64,000 nt of DNA. Origin: Siderastrea radians (lineage: Eukaryota; Cnidaria; Anthozoa; Scleractinia; Rhizangiidae). Below, piece by piece: positions 12,901-27,900 of the stretch (positions are counted from its first letter, which is position 1; the number at the start of each line of letters is the position of its first letter). The position numbers and the translations under genes are program-made. Where the stretch lies: positions 12,392,501-12,456,500 of the forward strand of contig OZ024895.1 of NCBI GenBank assembly GCA_964017195.1, written 5' to 3'. A model generated the notes under the pieces. It did no database searches, was not told the DNA's origin, and saw only the letters and a list, made by a program, of their open reading frames with translations.

Positions 12901-15900
12901 GTTGTTGTTATTGTTGCTGTTGTTGTTGTTATTGTTGTTTTTGTTGTTGTAATATCAACTGTTTCAAGTGATAGATTCTTACGATTACATGGAAAACCTG
13001 CACCTAACGTTTAAAGCGATTAGCTGCAAAAAATACCAGTTATTTCTATGTAGTGAACATTAACACCTAAAAGCACCCAGAGAATTGCGATGGCTACATC
13101 TCATTAGCTACAAACGACACTGTCAGATCAAAATATACCGCTTACCTGATGGGCCCATAGTAGCGCACTTTGCAGGTGGAGAAGCTGCCATAGTAGGTGA
13201 AACACAAGGCTTGAATGTGGGATTAACTTGTTGAATAATTTTCAGGTTGCTTACTGTGTAGCGACCGATAGTTCCTTGACTTACTGCAACCTTCAGTTCA
13301 GCAAGTCCTTCATTTGTTGTGACAGGAGTTGTAAAAAGCAAGATAAAAGAGGCAATTACACTGCCTCTTCTGTGAATACAAAATAAGAAAAAAATGAACA
13401 AATTGCAACCACACCATTTAAACAAAGAAAATTAATATCAAGTCAGCATCTTACCAACCTGAGTCCAGTAACGTTTGATCTGCTGTAACTAGCTTTATTC
13501 TCGTATAATTTATCAATCTGCAAGGCATAAGTGTTGAGATACAACGATATTAAAATGGCACATATTAATAGAAATTAGCGAAAATGACACTCGTTTGTAC
13601 TAATCCTGTGATGAAATCTCAGTTTTAAGTACGTCAACACTTTTTTCTTGCTTTTCCTGCAGTTTGGTGGGTCGGTGGAAGGGTGCACATGGTTGAATAG
13701 CCTATCATACTATCTCATTCGTCTTGTTACCTGTTGTTATCTAAACGATTCTCACATACATCATGTGCCTCACCATGGAATTGTACATCGCATGTGCTGA
13801 GCGACGCTTCAGAGAGTTCTAAAATAGCTCGGTCCTGATCGAGTTTAGCGTCTAAACGCGTATCACAACAATCACGAGTTTTAATAATCATTGGTTCCTC
13901 TGGTACTTTCTTCACAGATCATTAGGTTAGTTTGTCCATCATACTCTTATTTCGTCCTGTCATATCATTTCAACGAGCAAAGATGGCGAAGAAGCGGTTA
14001 AAATGGCAGCTGAGAATGCCAGTTGGTTGTTATGCATGCAAATTTTAATTGCCATGACGTGTACCTCCTTCTCGAAAGCCTTCACAAATTCTTTGGTTGG
14101 TCCATTGTTCAAATCTTGATATTCTGGCTGATATACAACCTCTACTCCATTTTGCTCCACTATTGTCAGTTCAAGTTGAATTTCATTTCCTAAAAAAGCA
14201 CAATAGTAACAAAGATTGTCAAATTAAAGGTGAGTTCTGTAGTACATCGCTTATCCACAGTTACGTAAAGGAAGTGACGAGAAACGGTACTAATCTGCTG
14301 GCATAGAACACCAGTCTTTTGCAAGACTTCTAACAGTGTTTTTGAGTTGTCTCAAGTTTTTGCCACGTGTCACAGTTGTTAAGTCTTAAATTACAACACA
14401 CTGAACAAAGCGGTAACGAATTGAGTACCAACTATGATATGTGACGGTCCCAGGTTTACCTGACGTTTTACAAAAGGGAAAGGCAAAACCACTTCACATT
14501 AACTTTGAACTAACAAAGGAAACATACCAACACAAGAAAAGACGGCATTTAACGTTAACCCTAAGTACCATAGCGTTTATACATATTACCTACCAACAGC
14601 AGTGACGCTGACCGTAGCATTGTGTCCTGTGCCAATTCTGTTGATAGGAACACAAGTGTACACTCCACCTTCCTCAACATCAACGATGAACACACCTGAG
14701 TTACTGCTACCAATCGGAGCTCCATTAAAGTAAAACTGGTATATATGAGCACTAGGGTTGGCATGTGTATTGCAGATTAAATATACATTACTTCCGCGAA
14801 GTACAGTGTTGTTACTAGGAACAGTAGTCAGTACTGAAGCAGTTGGTTGATCTGCAATGTAAGCTCAAGCATTGTAAAATTTGTCAAATAAAATAAGTGC
14901 AGCTGCAGTACCTTTTAATATGTGAGTGACTACTAACCTAACAAGAACGTTTTTTAGTTCTGTGTAAGGGTCAATGTTTCAAACAGGGTACCCAATAAGC
15001 ACGTAAGAAAGGCAAAGGTTGGACAACATGACATGGAACAGCTAGAGCTTCGACGTTTTCAGTTTCGAAGCTTTATTGCCAGGAAAAATCAGTGATTTTG
15101 GCACGCTTGGCTTTCGTCCCTGGAAGTGCAGCTGATGCGCACGCAAAGCGCCGACCAGAAATTAACCATAAATTTCAGGCTCTATTAGTACAAATATCAC
15201 CACATTCGTGAATTGTTTATTTCGAGTCACAAGAGAAAACTTGTTTTGAATTATTTCTTGTGCTTGCTCTGTAACTTTGAATCATTTTTAAGATATGCGT
15301 TTTACGGACAATGCTACTTACAATGCACATGAATTATACAGGACTTGGTATCGTTGTTCCCAATGCCATTCCACGCGAGGCACTCGTAACTGCTTGATTC
15401 ATTCCTCTCAATAGCTTCAATGACCAGCCTATCACTGTACGATAAAACTTCTCCTGTACGTGTTCTGATCCATGCAGTGTTGGGCAAAGGGTTACCAGCA
15501 GCATTGCAATAAAGTGTTGCATTTTCACCCTCGATAACTGGAGTTGAACACTGTTGGATTGTCACAGCAGGTTCGTCTGGAAGATAAAAAAATATCAGGT
15601 CACAAGGCAATTAACAAAATACATCTTACTCTCAATGACTACAACGAAAATGCCCCAGAAAAAATGTCTTGCACATTTTTTGAAGAGAAAAAAGAAGTCA
15701 TTGTTCCAAATAATGATGAAAAAAAAAACTACAAAACAAAAGGAACCTGCCTCGTTCCCAGGCGAGTGCTAGCGAATTTCGGATCGAGCACAAGATAGAC
15801 TGAGCGCAAGGGAGCATGTCCATTGCGCGAGCTTCTCATCGGCCTCTTCTTTCTGCTTTTTTCCGACACACTTGAGTCGCCTGGGTACGAGGCAGAAAGG

Positions 15901-18900
15901 AAACCAGACAGTGTGGGGCACACGGAACTAATATTTTGACGTCTCCATCGGTAGCAAGTATCGCGATCCAGTGATTCTTTCGTTTGCGTTAGAGACAACA
16001 TTATGATGCGGCACTTGGCACTGCGGCACTTAGTTAGGTCCTTCATCTTCTGACGACAGGGTGGCGTAGTAATGACTGCACACATAATATCGTTTTCTGA
16101 ACAAAACAAAAAGGTGGATAACAAAGGTGGATTCAATTTGCTTAATGAACCCCCCATCGTACAATACATTTTCCCTTAACTAATTGTCATTATAAAGCCA
16201 TGATCTCATCTCAAAATCAAATTTATTTTCTAATAACTTTTCGTTTGCTCGATATTTTCCAGAACAAAGTGAAGCTTTTCAACCCATGCGTGGTTAAAGT
16301 CACTTATCAAAGTTTTAGCAATTATTTGGTATTTACCAATACCACTTCATTACCGATATTTTATGTTATACAGGAATTGAATCAATTTGCTCACAGAAGA
16401 CAGTAATCGTTGCGTTAGCTTCTGCTGACCCGACATCATTTTTCACTTTACACTTGTACACTGCTCCATCATCTCCTCTCATCAGGTTTGTCAGATTAAG
16501 AGTCTCAGATGAAGAGAGTATAGTGTTATTCCCTTGTTTGGTCCAAGCAATGCTGGGTGGTGGATTACCAGTGGCATTACAGAACAGAGTAGCTCCGTGA
16601 CCCTCAACAACTTGTTGAGATAATGGTTTGGTCGTTAACTCAAGGGGATCTAGAAAGGACATACAAAATAAATATACTTTTGAATAAGAACATTCATTAG
16701 ATACAAAATAGTTACTTGCTGAACTTATGGAGCCGCTCAGGTGGGGGATGGGGGGGGGGGGTCTGCCCGTGCATATTAAGAAAATGAATGGTTTGACCGG
16801 TGAAACAATGTACAAAGAAAGGCCATTGCAGAAGAAATAGACATTCATTCTGAAGCAAGAGAGGATAAAGGGGTAAGAGAGTTAATCTCCCATATAGGCC
16901 CTATTCCCATCCAAATCCCTCTAAAGTTATTTTTAGTAACAAATTAGAATTCAAAAACGTTATATCTTTTAAGTGGATAAACATATTTCATTATTTTTTT
17001 TCAGTTTTGAGATCTGTGTTACAAGGTCATTCAGAAACCGACATAAGACATCCCATCATACTAAAACCAAAATTTGGCGCCGATTTTGTGACGTCATTTT
17101 GCCGGCAAAAAATGCCAAAATTGGAAAAATTAAGGTCATGAAATTTTACAGAGTGACGATTTCTATATTGCTGCGAAAATTCGGGGTAATTGCTTTAAAA
17201 CTCAATAAGTTATTTGAAATTTGAATTTCCCACCATTTGTTACTAAAAATAACTTAAAAGGGATTAGGATGGGGATAGGGCCTATGTGGGGGAGTAGCTC
17301 TCTTACCCCTTTATCCTCTCTTGTCCTGAAGTGAAGAAAAGAATTGATTAATGAACGTGTTGTTTGGAAATGGAACGCAGATAAACGTTTAACCCTGCAA
17401 GGACACACACTAATTAACAATGGCTAAAACGTTTGTTACAAAGATAAGAAGTGCACTATTTCTTCAGGAGTCTTTGTAAATAACCACACGAAAGGTTCCA
17501 GTGACATGTGAAATTAAAGGTGGAAAGGTGTTTCGGACAACTTCTCAGACACTTTTTCCCAGAGCGTCTGTGTTTAACCCTCGGACGTACAAGCAAAGTC
17601 CACCACTTGGGTTTTTGCTGTGTTTCAATATTTTGGAGATATTTTACCTTTAGTAGAAAGCTTTTGATGTACTCTACAAGATGAGGTATATATTATGGGC
17701 GCTGCTGGGGATCTGTGACGTCAATTTTTTACCAAAAATTAAAAATTATCAAAAATCGGTGAAAATTGGAAATTGTTAATGCTAGTCATATAAAATATGA
17801 TACAATTAAACATTTTGCTGCTTTTTGTGTACAATTTCTGCCTTTTTCACCTAAAAAGGCGAGAAGCACACAGTCTTACCCAAAAACGGCTTGACCACCT
17901 GCTACTTATAACGTCATATCTCGTAACCATGGCAACCGATTCTCACCAAACTTACGTCAAAATTTGTGTAAGGGATATGCCTACAGCTACTGAAACGGTG
18001 GATGGTGATGAAAAATCTTCTTGGAAGAATTGAAGAAAAACCTTATCGGGGGGTTGCAGTCACCCCCACCCCCCACCCTGTACGACCAAGGGTTAATGAC
18101 ATTTCAACATCTATTGCTCCTGTGCCGCATGGAATTAGGCAGGTTTTGACTGGTTTCTTCTCACTACATGACCACACTTTACCAGACGACGACACGCGCA
18201 AAACCCTAGCCTGTAAATTTAGGTTGAATTGTCAAGCTTGGTCGCAAATGTTAAATTGAAAGATGTGAAAAGGACTGAAAAACTCAACCCAATAGGCTTT
18301 TGCAGACTCACGAGGAAAAACACGTTTCAGTATAACTCGAGTCCAGCGAATTATTGCCAAGTTCTACTTGTCATAAAGGACAAAAGCGTTGCAAACTCGT
18401 AGAAATGTGAAAATTACAAATACCCAGTTTCCATCGGAAACAACTTCCACATGTAGCGAACTCTTCCAAGTGACAAAAGTAGGTATTGGTACAATCTAGC
18501 TATAGTTTAAAGCTTCATCTAAATTCCGGTTATGTCACCTTAATTTTTTTAGCTCCATTGGCTCATTTTAAGAGATCAAAAGAGAATAATTCTGTCAGTA
18601 AACATTTTTGCATTGTTCAGCATACTCATAAAACTTGAGTTCCCTTTTGGTTGAACGTTATCGGCAAATGCACGTACGTTTGAACTCTGTAATGAACTCG
18701 AGTTATTCTCTTACTGCGTTTGCTTACAGCTAGCGCACTTTTAAAAAAAATTCCCATTCATTGAAAATTTGACTCGTTCATGTATTTGGCAATAATACAC
18801 GTGAAACAGCATGTTTTTGTCTTCTTCATTTATTAAATATAAGCGGGTAGATATGAACTTGATGAGGGATATACCCTCATGACATTAGAAGATAGTGTCA

Positions 18901-21900
18901 TTCAGTGAATGTTTTACTATTGAAACCCAACCCAAACAAATAATTCTCCAAAATAATAATGTAACTTACATTGAACATCTACTGTACAAGCCTTGGTGTC
19001 ATTGTTCCCAATGCCATTCCAAGCCAGGCACTCATAACTGCCACCTTCACCGCGTGAAATATTTGCAAGGACGAGCCCATTATTGTATGATACATCTTTT
19101 CCTGCTTTGATCCATGCTGTATTGGGCACAGGGTTACCAGAAGCATTGCAATAAAGCGTTACAGTATTACCCTCAGTAACTGGAGTGGAACACTGTTGGA
19201 TTGTCACACTGGGTGGATCTAAAAGAGAGAAATAAAATAAGTAAACGTATTATGTCACACCTGCAAACAAGGACCAAAATTCCCCAGAAATGAAAGGACT
19301 GAACCACAAATGATTAGTAAAACCTAGCGTAGACAGGCAATAGTAAGCTTTTCTCCAAAATGTAAAATAAAATACAGAAACAAAAGAAATCTGTTGAACA
19401 ATTAAGGTAGAAATTTGAAAAGGCAACCCAGCACTGTTATCATGGGTGGTGAAACCGAGAGAGAATTAAACGGGATTTCCTGTTTTGATAATGATATTGT
19501 GATTTCATGTTTTCCTCTCGGGTAATTGACCCACATTTGATGACGTTACCTTTAAGGTATCATGGTACCCCAAATGGACCACTTTTTCAAAAATACACTT
19601 TTGTCGTTTTCAGACAGATATTATTCAAACCTCTCCTTTACAAAAAGTTTCAGAAAAAAAGATTGTTTCGACGCAAAGTTATGGAGGAAAAAAAGGTTAG
19701 GGCCATTAATTTCCTCTAATTACGTGTTGACAGTCATCTGTCAACAACGCCGAAAATATCATGTGACATATAAAGAGGGCCGTGATGTTTTGACATGAGA
19801 TCGGTTGCGCACCAATTCCCGCGTTATCGAAGGGTCTGTTGTGTAGAAAACAGCATTTTGCCTTTACCAAAAAAACAAAGCAAAACAAAACAAAACCGGC
19901 AAAGCGTAAGCCTTCGGTGTGGGCCGAAGAACTCTGCGCGAGCGACAAAAGCTGGTATATTTATAATCAAGAAATGTGGTTGGAAGAAACTAGAGAAGAA
20001 CAAGAACGCCACGCCTGCGAGCCGCTCAAAGATACCGGCAGAGTCGTTGCAAGACGCTGAAAGAGAAGATGGTGCAGAATACTATGAAGAATCGTGGCAA
20101 CGATTGAGAGGGAGAACAATCATGTCAGGCGAAACGCTCGTAGAAAAGCTCCATGAAGCGGTTTGTTGTCGAGCTTGTCACCCGGACGTGTCTTTTCTCG
20201 AAAACGTAAATTGCAAAAGTTGTGTCTCGAGTAATAAAGAAGTTTATTTATTACCCAACTGCTTGCATTTGTGACAGGACGTTCTCTCCTAGATCTTGAG
20301 CCGCGTGCTCGGCGGCTTCGTCGTGGGTTTCAATGTGCTTTCCTTTCGTGTTTACTTTCGCCTTTCGGGTGTCAGCAGCTTGATTTGTCTTACCCTTTCT
20401 TCTTGTTGGTGTCTTCGGAATTGTACAGCCGACGTGAAATAATGAGGGTAAAATTTCCAGTGCTTAAGACCCTTTGAACGGCACGCGGACACAGACCTGG
20501 ACGAAAGTCGCTTTTCGATGAAAATATGACACCATACTTGGCGGCATGTTTGCGCTATTGTTATAAGGTAAGTTGAGCCTTCCCTCGATCAAACCGCAGG
20601 TAATTATCCTGACACCTAGGTGTTTTAATCTCATCGGCCGGAAAAACGTCTCCTCATCCATTTTGCCTTTTTTCTCGAAACTAATTTTTCAAGAAATTGA
20701 GTGCACGTTTTAGGTTTGCGTTCAGCGAGTTTTCAACCAATTTAGCTCAAACTTGGAGAGAATGTTGCCAGATAATTTGACACCAAAACCATGTCTCTGA
20801 ATTTTATGTTTTGCGTTCTTTCAAGAGTTATGATCCATTAAAGAAAGAGAAGGGGTGTCTTTTTAAACTTCAAAGTGTAACTGAGTGCAGAAAACAAAGC
20901 AGGCCAAAAGAGACAAAGGTGTGAAGAATTCGGCGCGATGTTCATGTTACTCTCCAGACTATTTTCGAGTGGAGCGGAACCAATTTTGTGAACGATGTAC
21001 TTTTGAAAAACGTTAGCTATATTTTCAACGGAATTGCCTTTTTTCTTTATCTTAATACATTTTCGCAATCTTCAATTATTAAGCTTTCAGAAAATATATA
21101 GTTTATCAGGGTCTTTGTGAAACGCCTGACGCTTAAACGGTGATAACGCAATGTTGTCATTTGGGGTACCCTGATACCTTAAAACAAAAATAAAAACTAT
21201 TAATAGTGCCAGCCAAGGATTATCCTTTTTTTCTGATATTTCCATGAATTGTACATCTTTAACTTATTTTATCTTAATTCTTCGATTTCTAGACGACACA
21301 ATTATTAAACGAACTAACACATTACAACACAACACATCCCAAATGTGTACACAATGCATTACTCAAAAACTTTGTAATGATCATTTTACGAATTTCACCA
21401 GTCCCTACAGTGTAATTCTCTAATTCTACCTTACCACTATTAATCTTATACAGAATACTTACACAACACAGTAATGGTAGCATTAGCTTCGTCTGATCCA
21501 AGAATATTTTGAACTTTACATCTGTACACCGTTCCATTATCTCCTCTCATCAGGTTTGTCAGAGTAAGAGTCTCAGATGAAGAGAGAACAGTGTTTCTTC
21601 CTTGTTTGGTCCAAGCAATGCTGGGTGTTGGATTACCAGTGGCGTTACAGAACAGGGTGACTCCGTTGCCCTCCACAGCGTGTTGAGATGATGGAGCAGA
21701 GTCAATCTCTACAGGATCTATCAGTTTTAAAACATTTAAAAGCAAAAATATTTCATTTATGCAAATCAACCAGGCAAAATACACAAACCGTAATTCACCA
21801 ACTATGAACATAACATATAGCTGCCGATAGCTGCCTCGATACAAGAGCAGCCACCCACTGTAGCGAACTTTGGGGGTGTTGTAAAAAAAACCTGTTTATC

Positions 21901-24900
21901 AAACTTCAGAAAATCCAAAATCGTGCGGCGCGCATTCTTTTAAGGGTAAGCTTATAACACCAATCCCGATTCTATTATCGATAAACTTGGATGGAGAAAA
22001 CTTGACACGCGAAGACAAATTAATAAAGCGACAATGGTATACAGCTATTTCAATTAACGTTGTCAGATCAAAGTTTAAGTCTACGCGACAAGACCGCAGT
22101 GTAATATGGGATTTTAATGCCTAAGCTCACCAAAATCAGTAGTATCTTGCTTGCCGTACAATAGCAAAGTATATGGAAGAGTTTGTAAAGCATAAAAATT
22201 TAACAAAAAACCTGAAAGAATGATTTTCAGATACAGTTTTTGTTTAAAACATAATTTTTAATCCCACTCATCTTTTTGTTTACCGGGTTAAAACGGATGC
22301 AAATTTAAAATATGTGGGTACACGTGGAGCACGTGCATGGTATGTAAATTAAAAGTAGGAAAAACAGAGTCATGAAAAATATGGAACATGAATTTTTGCA
22401 CTTCACGACAAGAACTAACAACTGAAAATGGAAAGCCAAATCAGGATTACCGCTGACAATAATCGGATGATGCCAATTTATTACTTGTACTGAGAAATTC
22501 AAAGTTCCCGACCAACTTCTGACAACCGTTAAACTAAGTCTGATTTGCAACTACCCACACTACCCTTCGGCCTTGTCGCGTAAGCTTGAGTTGATCCGAC
22601 AACCTTAATTGAAATAGCTGTATAAATCACTCAATGCATTAGTACCTAATTATCTTATTGTTCAAAATTTACCGATCGTAGCCATGTCTCCAGTTGCTTT
22701 TTGAGAGGCATCAATGGCAAACTCGATATTCCTCTACCTCGTACAAAATTTATGAAAAATAGTGTCAGTTACTCTGGAGCATTTCTTTGGAATAGCCTTC
22801 CTGTTGAACTGCGGGAGGCGAACTCTCTTATGACCTTTAGGACTGGCTGCCAGCAATTCTTCTGAAGATCTATCTACACGGCACTCATGTCAAGCAGGGT
22901 CCTAGTCTAATTAGGTTTTGTCATGTTGTTCCTAAATGTGTTATAGTAGATTTTGTGTAGAAATAGCTTTTTTAAGTCCTGACGAGATGACTGTGAATAA
23001 ATAAAGTTATTCAGACATTCACCTCTCACAGCACACTGGTGCTGCTGGTAGCAGCATTATTAATGTTCTATGTAGCATTGATGTATGCCGCTTGCAAAAT
23101 GAATAGGTTAACCACAGTTGTACTACTAATATTACTCAACGAGTTTATAATGATACACAAATTAATATAGATTTTAGCAGAAAAATTATTTAATATGTTA
23201 ATATGGTCAAGTCCAGAAACACATTTTCAATCAAGCACCAAAATCGGGATTTTTAAAATGTGTGCATAGCCAAAAAGGGCTGGAGGGGGAACGGTTGTGA
23301 TAAGTTTGAGGGAAACTGAAAACTAATTAAGATTTTTAAAAAGGTGATTTGAAACTAAAATGTGAAGTTAATAATCAATAATGGACACCAAAACAGTCTT
23401 CGCCTTGAGTGGACTGTCTGATGGTATGTACAAATTTTATCCTTTTGTTATTAACTCCTTAAATGTTATTCTTTTCATCAGAGATTGGCTAATAATTCCC
23501 CCTTAGAGCATCTCCTTTAACCGTTCTCCATTTACCTTATGTTGCGCAGTGAACATTGATTGAAAAATTTACTGTCACAGAATACGAATTGGATAACACG
23601 TCGATGGGAATGACCGCGTTGCATGTATGTTATCCTACCTATGATGCAATGTGTTTTTCATGTACATGTACGTGAAAACTGTTATGGCCATCACATCCGA
23701 TTAAACGTTACTGTGTTTCTTTGCTGTCTCGTGTTTCACTCTTTGCCCAATAAACAAAGCGGCGCCCCAACTTGACGTGAATTCGGGGAATATATACAAG
23801 AATTTCAAACGGTGGAAATGTCGAAATGTAATTAGCTGCTTCTGGTGCATCAAAGAAGGATGACAAAGTACAAACCGGTAATACTATGAACATTGCAGCC
23901 TTGCACTTCTCAAGGTGTGTGTTAATTTCGTGTGGAGAATGTCTGTCCGATGATAAGCCCAGTAACGTTATGGAAGCGTGACATAGCTACTGTAACACGA
24001 GAGTCAAGGACGTTCTCGAACCTTACTGGCCTCGAAATTCGTACCAACAATCATTTACAAAATTTCTCAGAGAATTGCAATGAGAACGGCTTCCCGCAAT
24101 TTTCGGGAAAAAACTGGGGGTGAGGAAAGACAGGAAGACTTCAAGAATAACTTCTTAGGGAGGACACACTGACAAACACGAAAGAGGTAAAAATTTGTAG
24201 GGCGTTTAATTTACGCTTTTTAAAAGAATTCAACAAAGGTGAATAAAGTGACACAAAAGCCTCCTCAGGCCAAAAGTAACGGAAGGTTGAACTTCAACTG
24301 TAACTGAGAGTTGTGTTTATAAAGGGTAAATTCAAAGAGAGGGAGAGAGTGAGAAATTTTCTGCGTGGGGCAAAAAATGTGTCAAGTGTTTGGGTAGTAA
24401 TCATTTCAATTCAAAATAAGTGAAAGTGCATGTGGTGTCGTTGTCTCATCTACGCCGTGATGGTACACTGTACTGAGCTAGAGGTACAGTGCTTTGGCCC
24501 GGCAAAAGTAGGGTGGTGAACATATTCTTGTGAAGCCCTACTACAGCATAGAAACATTCCCTGTCGAGATACTTGCCATAGTCCGACGGTAATTCTGTTC
24601 AACAGAAGACATAGTTGTTTGCCCATCATGAGCGGTGGCTTAAAGGGCCCCCGAAGTAACAGAGTAACCTGATAAACGTAAGCACAGTGTCAACCGAGCT
24701 CTTTATCGAAATTAGGCCTGGACTTGGGGCAATTCGTATTCTTTCAAAATGCTGAAGGCCAGAACTGGAAATTGTGCAAAGTTGCTGTGAATTTGGGCCC
24801 TAACACTTTAAAAAAGGTGAAAGGACGGTAAGCCAAGAACTCGTGGCAAATGGGAACCACCAAAATTACCCCGAAGGTTTGTGATACGTTTCCCTTTTGT

Positions 24901-27900
24901 TTCATCTCAAACTTCTGAAGTAACATCATCGAGACTGCCGCCGCAAGCAACAAAAGGCTTAACTCAGCTACGGACACTGGAGTAAAGAGCTGTCAACCAC
25001 GCATTGTTCAGGACAAGATTGCTTTTGTTTGCATTCCTGGACAGTCATTATGAAAGTGTTATGGTGATAGCTGGGTCCAATTTACAAATTTCCAATCCAA
25101 TCATGGACTGATATGGCAGCGTACTTAGGTCACCCTCACTGCAGAATGTATATTTATTGTCACTGATGCATGATCACTACATCTGGTACTTTGAGGAGGG
25201 CATACGGATATCTGTAGCACTTACCAAAGTCATTGAAAGATAGCAAAGATTTTTGCACTCATGGACATACAAGGGGTGGAGGATGCCCCCTCCCCCCCCC
25301 GTAAGGTTTTTCTTGAGTATTTTCAAGAGGATTTTTTTTGCTGCACCTGCGCTTTTCAGTAGCTGTACGCATGTCCCTTAGACACGTTTTGACATAAGTT
25401 TGGTGAGGATCAGTTGGTATGGTGAAGAGATACGACGTCATAAGTAGCAGGCGGTCATACCATTTTTGCATAAAAATGAATGTTTTCACTATCTTAGGTG
25501 AAAGAGCACAGAAAGTCGACAAATAGCAGCAAAGTGTTTATGTCACATTCTACATGTCTAGCATCCAAATTTTCAATTTTTGCCATTTTTTGATAATTTC
25601 TAATTTTGGGCACAATCCTACTAGATGGTGGCCACATTGCATGACCTCACGGTCCCCAGCAGCGCCACAACCCGCAATATATACGTCATTTTTGTAGAGT
25701 TTTATATTACATGTGTAAAGGTAAAATCTTTTCGAAATGTTGTAACACAGCAAAAACCGAAGGCATGGTCCATCTACCCCCCACCACCGTGAGGATATGT
25801 GACTTTGCTTGTAAGTCCGAGGGTTAAATGAGGTTTTTATACGAAAAAGTGCACTGCAACATTAGCAACAGTTGAGGTGTTTAATGTGGTTAAATAATAA
25901 TCAAGTGGTTTACTTACAGTGCACTGTCACAGTGACAGTATCTGTGGGACCATCACCATAATAATTGAATGGAGTGCAACTGTAGATCACCTGACTTATT
26001 TTTTCAAAAATTAAGGTTGCGTACACGGAAGAAGAACCAGCAACTGTGCTGTTAAACAGACTCTGCTGCTCTCTGTAGAATCGATACTTTGCAGGTGGGT
26101 TGGCCTGTGCACTGCAGGTGAGGTTGACGATTTCATTCACAACAACAGTGTTGTTGATCAAATTAGTTGACAGCTGTGTGCTTATCGGATGATAGTCTAC
26201 AGAGAAAAAAAATGATTTTTGGGCTGATAAACCAAGCAAGATTGACGATAAGCCTTGAGTTTAGCATCCATACAGAAGCAAAAAAAAAACAAACTTTAAT
26301 TATAATGCTTAGAGCTCAGTTAAACCTCTCAACAACAGCTATTTAACAATTAGATTATGAGCTCGAGATTTCTATCGCGTCATAGTTGATGAGGCCGAAG
26401 GCCAAATCAACTATCACGCATAGAAATCGAGAGCGAATAATCTAATTGTTTTAGTATAAATCTCGATTAATATACCACGAAAGTGAAAAGTTTTACTTAA
26501 TTGCATTGTTATTTTGAAGTATAAGACTGCGCCTGCCACTCACCTTTTCGCTACTCACTATCTATCACGGAATAGATAGCGAGTAGGATAGCCAATCAGA
26601 TTGCAGCATTTATGATAGAACGCTATTAGATTTATACTAATATGGATTAGAATGTCCTGGCTGTTCAAGAAACGTGGCCGTAAATAAATCAGCGCAAAGA
26701 CATAATGTTCGTTGTAGAGAGGTGGGCTTTATGGGAAGTTCTCAGGCTTTCATACTTTGAAAAACATTTCAATTTGCTCTCATTATTAATTTCAAAACTA
26801 AGAAACTTGAATTAAAAGAGATCTTTTGAGTAACTAAGTTGAACATAGAAAGGGACACGCTGCTTAAAATGAAAACACAAGTTTTAGGTGTTGACTACTG
26901 TGATTCTAGCGGAACCTGACAATCACATTACCCTGAATAAAAAGAATAACATGTTTAACGAACATACAAACGAGACCTCAACAGTAAGAATGGGCTCGAT
27001 CTCAAGATCCACTTTAAAGCTGACTTTCATTGACTGCCCAAACGTAACCAACAGGTTTTTAAGTTTTCTCCAAACTTTCAGCTCCTGAAAACAATGCAAC
27101 GTAAGAACGTATGCTTAAACAGTAAAAAATGTCATTGAACTCACATTCAACAAAAACGAAGATAGTCCTACTGTGAAAGCTTCCAACACCATTATCAGCA
27201 GTGCATCTGTAGGCTCCTGCATCTTGTTTGCCAGTGATGGTCAAAGGGAAGGTGACAGAACTGTTATCAGAGAGTCTTGTCCAGGTGATGTTTGGTGCTG
27301 GTTTACCATCTGCTGTACAGGTCAGACTCACGATGCCACTCTCATTCACTGTCTGGTTACCAGAAATGTGAGTGATGATTGGTGGATCTGTATATATTAC
27401 TCAAACGTCAGTTTGTAAATTAGGTTAACCCAACTCACCGTTTGATTCTGTAAATTCAGTGTTACTTAATAGATTAAGGACGGTGCCCTCTAATAAAGAT
27501 GTATTTTTGCAAAGGTTATGACTATGTGAACTATGGGGAAAGGCAGACCTTATCAAGGGTCATTGGAATGTAAAAAGAAAAATGTGGGTAACCACGCACT
27601 ATTCAGAGATATTTAAGCAACCATAATTTTAGAAAAGCTTTAAATACAAAGAATTTATGACAATTTCTTTTCAAATTTAAGCTCGTTTATCTCTGAAATA
27701 TGCGTGGTTCCCACAATTTTCTTTTTCAATTTCGATAGCCCTTCCAAAGATCTGCTTTTTTCCACATAGTCATAAACCGTGCAAAAATACATTTGTATTA
27801 GTAGGCAAATTTCTTAAGAAACTTGAATATCTCAGACCAGAACCAAGATGGGCAACAACGTATGCGCGGTAAAAAGAGGAAGCCCTGTCGTTAATACATG

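Noticed and set aside
13727..13915. 62-codon minus-strand ORF with [15 protein letters not shown] as a possible extra SEA exon
   Set aside because: Exons 10, 11 and 12 already form a continuous SEA domain with matching phases; inserting this segment would interrupt the fold, and I see no clean acceptor/donor pair in phase.
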